DNA from: VRUE01 sp046733275
Lineage (GTDB): Bacteria; Actinomycetota; Thermoleophilia; Solirubrobacterales; 70-9
NCBI GenBank assembly: GCA_046733275.1
Contig: JBKPOW010000051.1
Coordinates: 1 to 5,852, forward strand
Length of the DNA: 5,852 nucleotides
Reading direction: 5' to 3'
This document shows, in pieces, positions 1-5,017 of the stretch. The translations under genes were made by a program, and so were the position numbers. Below the pieces are notes generated by a model, which was given only the letters and a program-made list of their open reading frames with translations, had not been told where the DNA came from and did no database searches. Every line of letters starts with the position of its first letter. Position 1 is the first letter of the stretch.

Positions 1-245
1 GCCAGCGACGGCTCGCCGAGGAAGCCGATCCCGATCGAGGCCATCGTGATGCCGATCTGGCAGGCCGAGAGCGATTCGTCGATCTTGTCGAGCTGCTCGA
101 TCACCTCCTCGGCGCCGCGCTCGCCTTCCTCGACCAGCTGCTCGAGCTTGCCGCGGCGGCTGCGCACGAGGGCGAACTCTGCCGCGACGAAGAAGCCGTT
201 GACGGCGACCAGCAGGAGCAGCAGGACGAGCAGCAGGGCGCTCAT
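1..245 (-). CDS. CNNM/DUF21 (HlyC/CorC-type) membrane protein, N-terminal fragment
   Basis: The visible 81 residues are the start of a CNNM (DUF21) transmembrane domain, the N-terminal half of HlyC/CorC-type proteins, which usually continue with a CBS pair and a CorC/HlyC C-terminal domain. What I see: a leucine/valine-rich first membrane helix (residues 3-21), then the family hallmark NGFFVAAEFALVRSRR (16-31), an acidic amphipathic stretch, and LSACQIGITMASIGIGFLGEP (59-79), which begins the second hydrophobic segment. The ATG at 245-243 is preferred because an in-frame TAG lies just upstream (254-252) and because members of this family start right at the first helix. No strong Shine-Dalgarno is visible. 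The C-terminus lies beyond base 1. Family members are linked to divalent cation (Mg/Co) transport; the older name 'hemolysin' is not a reliable function. It is transcribed divergently from the cobalamin-binding protein gene. Confidence 0.88.
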   Translation of the reverse strand, partial: MSALLLVLLLLLVAVNGFFVAAEFALVRSRRGKLEQLVEEGERGAEEVIEQLDKIDESLSACQIGITMASIGIGFLGEPSL

Positions 246-355
246 CGGCGTCTATGTGGCCCGGTACTTCGGGGAAGGTCGTCTTCGGCCATTCGGCAAT
301 TGGTGAATATAGCTTCCCTGCCCGCGGAACGCCGGGGTGAGATATTGGGCGCCGC
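246..355. promoter_or_regulatory. Divergent intergenic region with candidate -10 elements
   Basis: This 110-base gap separates two divergent genes, so it must hold promoters for both. It contains an AT-rich patch (about 291-311) that stands out from the surrounding GC-rich DNA. On the minus strand, TATATT (311-306) is a 5/6 match to a -10 box and would give a leader of about 55 bases for the CNNM gene. On the plus strand, GATATT (341-346) lies 9 bases before the ATG at 356, a spacing that fits leaderless transcription. I found no convincing -35 for either, so exact sites are uncertain. Confidence 0.3.
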
Positions 356-1255
356 ATGCGCATCGCCAGCCTCGTTCCCTCCGCGACGGAGATGCTCTTC
401 GCCCTCGGGCTCGGCGACCGGGTGGTCGCCGTTACGCACGAGTGCGATTTCCCCTCGGGGGCGCGATCGCTTCCCCACCTCACCCGCACGGTCCTCGACC
501 ACGGGCTTGACGAGGCGCAGATCGACAGGGCGGTGAAGACCACGGTGGGCGAAGGCCGGGCGCTCTACGAGCTCGACGAGGAGAGGCTGGCCGAGGTCGC
601 CCCCGACCTGATCGTCACCCAGGCGGTCTGCGCCGTCTGCGCCGTCTCCTACGAGGACGTGCTCGAGGTCGCGGCGCGGCTGCCGAGCCGGCCGCGCGTT
701 CTGCAGCAGGACCCGAGCACCCTCGGCGAGATGCTCGAGGACGTCGTCCGCCTCGGCGAGGCGACCGGGCTGGGAACCGAGGCGCACCAGATGCGGGGCG
801 AGCTGGAGGGCCGCCTGGCCAGCGTCCGCGCCGCCGTCTCCGGCGCTCCGACGCCGCGCGTGATCGCCCTGGAGTGGCTCGACCCGCCCTACGTCGGCGG
901 CCACTGGGTGCCGGAGATGATCTCGATCGCCGGCGGCGAAGACGTCGCCGGTCCCCCCGGCCTGAGCTCGCCCGAGGTCCAGTGGGGGGAGCTCTCGGGG
1001 CTCGGACCGGACGTGGTCGTGGCGATGCCCTGCGGCCTTTACGTGAGCGAAGCGCAGGCGCACGCGGTGGCGCACTGGGACCGGATCGCGGCGCTGGGCG
1101 CCGGCCGCGTGTATGCGGTGGATGCGGCCTCGACATTCTCGCGCCCGGGCCCGCGCCTGGTCGACGGCATCGAGCTGCTCGGCCACATCCTCCACCCCGA
1201 TCTCGTCGACCCGCCGGGCAACATCGGCTTCGCCGAGGTACGGGCGCCGCTCTAA
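356..1255 (+). CDS. Cobalamin-binding protein (BtuF-like, periplasmic-binding-protein fold), no signal peptide
   Basis: A 299-residue protein of the Peripla_BP_2 (BtuF/FhuD, COG0614) fold, of the subgroup usually named cobalamin-binding protein. Visible signature: MRIASLVPSATEMLFALGLG at the N-terminus, VTHECDFP (26-33), a C-x-x-C in TQAVCAVCAVS (88-98, Cys92 and Cys95), a tryptophan and GGHWVPEM (181-188), AGG (192-194) and SRPGPRLVDGIELLGHILHP (262-281). The binding fold begins at residue 1, with no signal peptide or lipobox, unlike true periplasmic or lipoprotein transporter receptors, so the protein is probably cytosolic. No ABC permease or ATPase gene is next to it, so a transport role is not supported here. 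The ATG at 356 is chosen because the family motif starts there; a purine-rich GGGGTGAG lies about 14 bases upstream, rather far for a ribosome site. The real ligand (corrinoid or another) is not known from sequence. It converges on the rhomboid gene with 15 bases between stop codons and no visible terminator hairpin. Confidence 0.85.
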   Translation: MRIASLVPSATEMLFALGLGDRVVAVTHECDFPSGARSLPHLTRTVLDHGLDEAQIDRAVKTTVGEGRALYELDEERLAEVAPDLIVTQAVCAVCAVSYEDVLEVAARLPSRPRVLQQDPSTLGEMLEDVVRLGEATGLGTEAHQMRGELEGRLASVRAAVSGAPTPRVIALEWLDPPYVGGHWVPEMISIAGGEDVAGPPGLSSPEVQWGELSGLGPDVVVAMPCGLYVSEAQAHAVAHWDRIAALGAGRVYAVDAASTFSRPGPRLVDGIELLGHILHPDLVDPPGNIGFAEVRAPL

Positions 1256-1270
1256 GCCGCCGCGACTGAT

Positions 1271-2086
1271 TCAGGCGATGGCGATCGAGGTCGCGATCGC
1301 GAAGACGGCGATCGCCACCATCGCGGCCAACTCGATCGGCAGTCGCCGCCGACCGAGCATGCCGCGCTCGCCGGCGACTACGACCAGCGCGCAGAGGGCG
1401 CCGGCGACGAGGCCGCCGAGATGGCCGCCGATGCTGATTTCCCGGCTGCCGAAGGTGATCGCCAGGTTGAGCACGAGGATCAGCCCTACCGATGCGGCGA
1501 GGTTGTCGATGCCGCGGTGGCGGGCGATGACGAAGGTGGCGCCGAAGACGCCGAAGACCGCGCCCGAGGCGCCGATCGTGAGCGCGTCCGGATCGAGCAG
1601 CAGCGCACCGAGCGAGCCAGCGAAGAGCGAAGCGAGGTAGAGGGCTACGAAGCGCGGCGTGCCGATCCCCGGCTCGAGGATGCGGCCAAGGAAGTAGAGG
1701 GCGAACATGTTGAAGCCGATGTGGAAGACGCTGGCGTGGAGGAAGCCGGAGGTGAGCAGGCGGTACCACTCGCCTTCGGCGACGGAGGGGCCGAAGAGGC
1801 CGAAGTCGATTAGAACCGAGCTGGCCCCGGGGTCCAGGCCGCCGCCCCCGCCGGCGATCTCGGCCAGGTAGGCGGCGACGTTGAGCGCGATCAGGACGTA
1901 GGTGGCGGGAGAGTCGTAGCGGCCCGACGCCGCCGCACCGCGCGTCACCCGGGTGCGCTCCCTGGCGCACTCGGGACAACGCATCCCGACGGGGGTCGGG
2001 GTCATGCAATCGGGGCAAATCGGCCGCCCGCAGTTGGAGCAGGAGACGCCGGTCTCGCGGTTGGGATGCCTGTAGCAAGTCTCCAT
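1271..2086 (-). CDS. Rhomboid family intramembrane serine protease with N-terminal zinc-binding module
   Basis: A 271-residue rhomboid protease, which cleaves membrane-spanning substrates within the bilayer. Residues 1-45 are a cysteine-rich, B-box-like module (Cys4, His7, Cys16, Cys19, Cys24, Cys27, Cys37, Cys40), probably cytoplasmic and zinc-binding. The rhomboid domain follows with about six to seven helices: first helix around 61-78, WYRLLTSGFLH (107-117, the W-R motif), HIGFNM (122-127, the H-x-x-x-N pair), GASGAVFG (172-179) carrying the catalytic Ser174, and GGHLGG (220-225) carrying His222 of the catalytic dyad. All active-site residues are present, so it should be an active protease. 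The last helix is near 250-270. The zinc-module plus rhomboid layout is known in actinobacteria. The ATG at 2086-2084 fits the first cysteine of the module; no clear Shine-Dalgarno precedes it and the untranslated leader is likely very short. Its substrate cannot be told from the window. It is divergent from the small DUF4383-like gene. Confidence 0.93.
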   Translation of the reverse strand: METCYRHPNRETGVSCSNCGRPICPDCMTPTPVGMRCPECARERTRVTRGAAASGRYDSPATYVLIALNVAAYLAEIAGGGGGLDPGASSVLIDFGLFGPSVAEGEWYRLLTSGFLHASVFHIGFNMFALYFLGRILEPGIGTPRFVALYLASLFAGSLGALLLDPDALTIGASGAVFGVFGATFVIARHRGIDNLAASVGLILVLNLAITFGSREISIGGHLGGLVAGALCALVVVAGERGMLGRRRLPIELAAMVAIAVFAIATSIAIA

Positions 2087-2094
2087 GCGGAGAC
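2079..2094. repeat. Inverted repeat spanning the rhomboid start codon
   Basis: GTCTCC (2079-2084) and GGAGAC (2089-2094) form a perfect 6-base inverted repeat with a 4-base spacer. On the rhomboid strand the arms flank GCAT, so the start codon (2086-2084) sits at the loop and the first base of the stem. The same element overlaps the place where a -35 box of the divergent small gene would lie. It could be an operator half-site pair or an RNA hairpin hiding the start codon; in such GC-rich DNA a 6-base repeat may also be chance. Confidence 0.35.
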
Positions 2095-2116
2095 GGGCAG
2101 CCTACAATCGCCGCCG
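2095..2116. promoter_or_regulatory. Candidate overlapping divergent -10 boxes, leaderless arrangement
   Basis: The gap between the rhomboid and DUF4383-like genes is only 30 bases. On the plus strand TACAAT (2103-2108, 5/6 match to the -10 consensus) ends 8 bases before the ATG at 2117, the spacing expected for leaderless transcription. On the minus strand TAGGCT (2104-2099) matches the TANNNT form of a -10 and lies 12 bases before the rhomboid ATG. The two boxes overlap, so initiation in the two directions may be mutually exclusive. No good -35 is seen. Confidence 0.4.
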
Positions 2117-2359
2117 ATGGAGGAGGCCAGCCCCGTCCGGCTCTTCGCCGCCCTGGCCGGGGCGGCACTCGTCGCCTACGGCATCGTCGGCTTCTTCTTC
2201 GACGCCTCCTTCGACCGCCCCGACGACGCCGGCGAAGCGCTCGGCCTGCTCGCCGTCAACGGCTGGGCCAACGTCTTCCACGCCCTCACCGGCGCCGCCG
2301 GCCTGCTCCTCGCCGGCTTCGCCTCGCGGCGCTACGCGGTCGGGCTGGTTGCCGTCTAG
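2117..2359 (+). CDS. Small DUF4383-like membrane protein, probably truncated
   Basis: An 80-residue hydrophobic protein that resembles the N-terminal half of DUF4383 proteins, a family of uncharacterised actinobacterial membrane proteins of about four helices. Visible features: a first helix ending in VAYGIVGFFFD (19-29), an acidic loop, and LGLLAVNGWANVFHALTGAAG (42-62), matching the family's conserved N-G-W-x-N-x-x-H-x-x-x-G pattern, followed by a second helix and SRRYAVGLVAV (70-80). The reading frame stops at TAG (2357-2359) in the middle of what should be the third helix; hydrophobic coding continues for ten codons (2360-2389) to a second TAG at 2390-2392. The ATG at 2117 is chosen over an upstream in-frame ATG at 2066, which would overlap the rhomboid start and add an uncharacteristic tail. 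A TACAAT box 8 bases upstream supports this start. It may be a decaying gene or a sequencing error; function unknown. Confidence 0.6.
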   Translation: MEEASPVRLFAALAGAALVAYGIVGFFFDASFDRPDDAGEALGLLAVNGWANVFHALTGAAGLLLAGFASRRYAVGLVAV

Positions 2360-2388
2360 GGCGCGGTCGCCGTCTTCGGCTCGCTGCT

Positions 2389-2736
2389 CTAGAGGCCGAC
2401 GCGGCCGGTCACCGCACGCAGGCGGCTCTTCGTCTGCTGGCGACCGCGGCGACGCATCTCGAGCAGGACGAGGGCGCCGGTGGCGATCCCGCCGGCGCCG
2501 ACCGCGACCACCGGCCGCACCCAGTTGCGCGGGTCGCGCAGCGCCCCCAGCTCGCTCTCGGAGAGCTCCTCAGCCCAGTCGGAGAGCTCCTCGGCGGCCG
2601 CTTGGGCGAACGCCGTGAGCGTGTCCTCGAAGCGGCCGGAGAGCCGCTCCGGCGGTTCCATCGGGCGCAGCGCGTCGCCGAGCAGGCGCTCTACGTCCCA
2701 GGTGGTGCCGCTCAGCCTCTCGCTCGCCTCACTCAT
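2389..2736 (-). CDS. Small single-span membrane protein, possible anti-sigma factor of the adjacent ECF sigma
   Basis: I do not recognise a named family in this 115-residue protein. It has an acidic, helical N-terminal part (1-72) with PPERLSGRFEDTLTAFAQ (28-45), a short loop with Trp54 and Trp72, one membrane span (about 74-94) and a basic tail MRRRGRQQTKSR (94-105). Its ATG overlaps the end of the sigma factor gene by 8 bases (GATGAGTGA arrangement), and a strong Shine-Dalgarno GGAGGAGG on the coding strand (2753-2746) lies 9 bases before it, so translational coupling to the sigma gene is likely. Partner membrane proteins encoded directly after an ECF sigma gene are commonly its anti-sigma factor; that role is inference here. 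No zinc anti-sigma (H-x-x-x-C-x-x-C) motif is present. The strongly basic C-terminal flank argues for a cytoplasmic C-terminus, which would put the N-terminal part outside and is a point against the usual topology. Its TAG stop shares a CTAG with the opposite strand's stop. Confidence 0.78.
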   Translation of the reverse strand: MSEASERLSGTTWDVERLLGDALRPMEPPERLSGRFEDTLTAFAQAAAEELSDWAEELSESELGALRDPRNWVRPVVAVGAGGIATGALVLLEMRRRGRQQTKSRLRAVTGRVGL

Positions 2737-3289
2737 CCCTCATCGCCTCCTCCAGCTGCTTGATCGCGCGGTGGATCAAGACCTTGGTCGCGCCGTCGCT
2801 GCGCCCCAGCGCGCGGGCGATCTCGCGGTTGTCCATGCCGAGCGCGAAGCGCATGATCAGCGCGTCCCGGCGGTCGTCCGGCAGGTCGTCGAGCTTGTCG
2901 ATCACCTGGCGCAGCTCCTCGCGACCCTCGGCGATCGCCTCGGTCCCGTGCCGGGCAGGGATAGGGTCGGCGCTCTCCAGCGGAGTCTGCGGCCGCCGCG
3001 AGCGGTCGCGGTAGTAGTTGAGCGCCAGGTTGTGGGCGATGCGGATCAGCCAGGGCCGCAGCGGCCGCCCGTCGGACTCGCGCCGGGCGCGGTCGAAGTG
3101 GCGGTATGCCTGCAGGAAGGCCTGCTCGGTCAGGTCCTCGGCGTCGTACTGGTTGCCGACCCGGTAATAGGCGTAGGAGTAGACGTCCTTGAGGTGGTCG
3201 CGGTAGAGCTGGGAGAAGGCGCGGTCGAGCTCGGCCTTGGCGGCGGGGTCGAGGCTCGCCGGCTCGACGTTCTCCTCGGGACCGCTCAT
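2729..3289 (-). CDS. ECF-type RNA polymerase sigma factor (sigma-70 family)
   Basis: A 186-residue extracytoplasmic-function sigma factor that would direct RNA polymerase to a specific set of promoters. Region 2 spans about residues 23-100, with YDAEDLTEQAFLQAYRHF (48-65, region 2.2 core-binding) and RPWLIRIAHNLALNYYRDRSRR (78-99, regions 2.3-2.4, -10 melting and recognition). A variable linker (100-125) follows, then region 4 (about 127-182) with LPDDRRDALIMRFALG (136-151) and the helix-turn-helix NREIARALGRSDGATKVLIHRAI (154-176) for -35 recognition. Length is typical; there is no C-terminal extension of the ECF41 or SnoaL type. The ATG at 3289 lies 30 bases after the stop of the PlsC-GpsA gene, with only a weak ribosome site, so it is probably expressed as part of that operon. 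The downstream overlapping membrane protein is the likely regulator of its activity. I cannot assign its signal or regulon. Confidence 0.94.
   Translation of the reverse strand: MSGPEENVEPASLDPAAKAELDRAFSQLYRDHLKDVYSYAYYRVGNQYDAEDLTEQAFLQAYRHFDRARRESDGRPLRPWLIRIAHNLALNYYRDRSRRPQTPLESADPIPARHGTEAIAEGREELRQVIDKLDDLPDDRRDALIMRFALGMDNREIARALGRSDGATKVLIHRAIKQLEEAMRDE
2746..2753 (-). promoter_or_regulatory. Strong ribosome binding site inside the sigma gene
   Basis: GGAGGAGG on the minus strand lies within the last codons of the sigma factor gene, 9 bases before the ATG at 2736 of the small membrane protein. It fixes that start codon and, together with the 8-base gene overlap, points to coupled translation of sigma factor and partner. 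It is the clearest Shine-Dalgarno in the window. Confidence 0.7.
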
Positions 3290-3319
3290 GAGCCAAGCCT
3301 AGCCCGGCGTTGCGGTGAG

Positions 3320-4987
3320 TCATGCCGCCTCCTTGCGCGAGCGCTCGCCGAGGCGCAGGCCGGCGACCCAGGTCTCGGGGTCGATCTCGCCGCGGATCAG
3401 GTCGGCGAGCCCGTTGAGCGCCTCGGCCTCGCTGCCAGCGGCGGCGAGCGTGCCGGCGAGCAGCGGCACGGCGTCGAGGCCCTCGGACGCCTGGCCGATG
3501 ATCGCCGGGATCTCGGCGGCGGGGGTGCCCCGGCCGAGCAGCTCGCCGGCGCGGCGGTTACGGCCGGCGGGGGCGAGGACGGTCGCGGTCAGGTCGCCGA
3601 CCCCAGCGAGCCCTGAGAACGTCTCGAGCTCCGCCCCGCGCGCGATCGCATAGCCGATGCACTCGCGCCAGACCTGGGCGGCGGCGATCCCGGCGGCGTT
3701 GAGGCCGAAGGGCTCAGACGCCGCCGCGGCAAGGGCGGCGGCGTTCTTCGCCGCCCCCGCCATCTCGACGCCGGTGACGTCGCGGGTGCGCTCGCAGACG
3801 AGCCCGGCGCGGTCGAAGACCTCTCCCAGCTGGTCGCGCAGGTCGGCGTCGCCCGAACCGAGGACGAGCGCGGCCGAGCCGGAGACCGCCTCGCGGGCGT
3901 GGGCGGGCCCACCGAGCGAAGCGACCGCGCGGGCGCGGATCCGTTCGCCGACGTACTCGGCGGGCAGCTGTCCCAGCGGCGCGATCATGCCCTTGGTGAG
4001 GAGGAGGACGGCGGAGCGGTCGCTGACGCGGTCGGCGATCGCGCCGACCGCCTGCGGCAGCGAGCCCGAGGGGATCGCCATGCAGACCAGGTCGAGGCCG
4101 GCCAGCTCGATCTCGGAGGCGGGGCAGACGAGCAGCGACTCGGGCAGCTCGACGCCCTCCAGGTAGCGCCGGTTTTCGCCCGTCTCCCGCAGCTCGCCGG
4201 CCTGCTCGGCGGTGCGGGCGCCGAGCTGCACCTCGAGGCCGCCGCGGGCGAGCAGGACCGCCACCGCGGTGCCCCAGCTGCCGGCGCCGATCACGGCGGC
4301 GCGGCGCATCGGCGGCAGACCGCCCATCTCTTCCCACTGCAGGAGGACGTTGGGCCAGATCCGCGCGGTCACCGACTCGGCCAGCGGCGGCGAGGGCTCC
4401 GCGACCGTGGGGAAGGTCATCGCCTTGCCCAGCCGCACCCGCACCTGACGCGGCCGGATGCGCCAACCGCGCCGCACGCGCTCGCTGCCGAAGACGGCGG
4501 TCGGCACGACCGGGGCGCCGGTCTGCAGCGCCAGCCTGCCGACGCCGCGCTTGGGGTCGGCCAGCGTGCCGCGGCGGATCCGCGTCCCCTCGGGGAAGAT
4601 GCAGACGGTGCCGCCGCGTTCGATCGCCAGCCGGGCGGTCTCCATCGCCATCTCGTCGGAGTCGCCGCGGCGAATCGGGAAGGCGCCGAGGCGCGAGAGC
4701 AGCCAGCCCTGCCAGCGGCGCTCAAACAACTCGACCTTGGCGACGTAGTTCATCGGCCGCCGCCAGGGCAGCGCCGCGCCGATGACGAAGGGGTCTAGGA
4801 AGCTGCGGTGGTTGGCGGCGACGATCAGCCCGCCGCCGACGCGGCCGTACTCGCGGCCGGTGCGACCGAGCCGAAGGTAGAGCAGCAGGAACGGCGTCAA
4901 CACCGCCCTGGCCAGGAGGTAGAGGGGCCAGTTGACGCTGTGGGCACACGTGTAGGCGTGGTAGCGCTGGAGACGCTCGGGGGTCAC
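3320..4987 (-). CDS. Fusion of PlsC-type 1-acylglycerol-3-phosphate acyltransferase and GpsA-type glycerol-3-phosphate dehydrogenase
   Basis: One uninterrupted 555-residue frame holds two normally separate enzymes. Residues about 1-220 are a PlsC/AGPAT acyltransferase, which acylates lysophosphatidate to phosphatidate at the membrane: a hydrophobic N-terminal segment (20-40), NHRSFLDP (59-66, the H-x4-D catalytic motif with His60 and Asp65), FPEGTR (131-136, phosphate binding) and GAPVVPTAVFG (157-167). Residues about 227-555 are an NAD(P)-dependent glycerol-3-phosphate dehydrogenase, which reduces DHAP to sn-glycerol-3-phosphate: GAGSWGTA (234-241, Rossmann loop), MAIPSG (303-308), LLTKGM (329-334), GGPAHAREAVSG (359-370), AGAAKNAAALAA (410-421, catalytic-type Lys414) and FSGLAGVGDLTAT (457-469) followed by GRNRRAG (475-481). 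Both halves keep their key residues. The start is GTG at 4987-4985, 30 bases after the dehydrogenase gene's stop; the Shine-Dalgarno is weak. Met227 sits exactly where a free GpsA would begin, but no well-spaced ribosome site precedes it. plsC and gpsA are often neighbours in actinobacteria, so fusion of adjacent genes is the likely origin. Confidence 0.9.
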   Translation of the reverse strand: MTPERLQRYHAYTCAHSVNWPLYLLARAVLTPFLLLYLRLGRTGREYGRVGGGLIVAANHRSFLDPFVIGAALPWRRPMNYVAKVELFERRWQGWLLSRLGAFPIRRGDSDEMAMETARLAIERGGTVCIFPEGTRIRRGTLADPKRGVGRLALQTGAPVVPTAVFGSERVRRGWRIRPRQVRVRLGKAMTFPTVAEPSPPLAESVTARIWPNVLLQWEEMGGLPPMRRAAVIGAGSWGTAVAVLLARGGLEVQLGARTAEQAGELRETGENRRYLEGVELPESLLVCPASEIELAGLDLVCMAIPSGSLPQAVGAIADRVSDRSAVLLLTKGMIAPLGQLPAEYVGERIRARAVASLGGPAHAREAVSGSAALVLGSGDADLRDQLGEVFDRAGLVCERTRDVTGVEMAGAAKNAAALAAAASEPFGLNAAGIAAAQVWRECIGYAIARGAELETFSGLAGVGDLTATVLAPAGRNRRAGELLGRGTPAAEIPAIIGQASEGLDAVPLLAGTLAAAGSEAEALNGLADLIRGEIDPETWVAGLRLGERSRKEAA

Positions 4988-5017
4988 GCAAAGCGCTACA
5001 CGAAGCCGCCGGAGCGG

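Noticed and set aside
242..1195. 317-codon open frame on the minus strand
   Set aside because: Antisense to the cobalamin-binding protein gene, whose family motifs are unmistakable.
1256..1270. Terminator between the convergent cobalamin-binding protein and rhomboid genes
   Set aside because: The 15-base gap has no stem-loop or T-tract.
2066..2116. Upstream in-frame ATG adding 17 residues to the DUF4383-like protein
   Set aside because: It would overlap the rhomboid coding start and lie upstream of the TACAAT box; the added residues do not resemble the family N-terminus.
615..2168. Long open frame of 517 codons on the minus strand
   Set aside because: Its product is arginine/proline-rich low-complexity sequence and it overlaps two clearly recognisable genes in other frames; typical stop-free shadow in GC-rich DNA.
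2394..2406. GGCCG-ACG-CGGCC hairpin near the convergent stops, as a terminator
   Set aside because: Only a 5-base stem, no T-run on either strand, and it lies inside the coding end of the leftward gene.
2480..3616. 378-codon open frame on the plus strand
   Set aside because: It is antisense to the sigma factor and the GpsA half, with no recognisable domain and composition explained by the complementary codons. It shares the frame of the DUF4383-like gene but contains no matching helices.
4300..4340. Separate gpsA start at Met221 or Met227
   Set aside because: The frame is continuous with PlsC and the purine-rich GGGAAGAG abuts the first ATG and is about 18 bases from the second, so independent initiation is not well supported; it remains possible.
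3899..4798. 299-codon open frame on the plus strand
   Set aside because: Antisense shadow of the PlsC-GpsA fusion, rich in Gly/Ala/Asp/Arg and without domain motifs.
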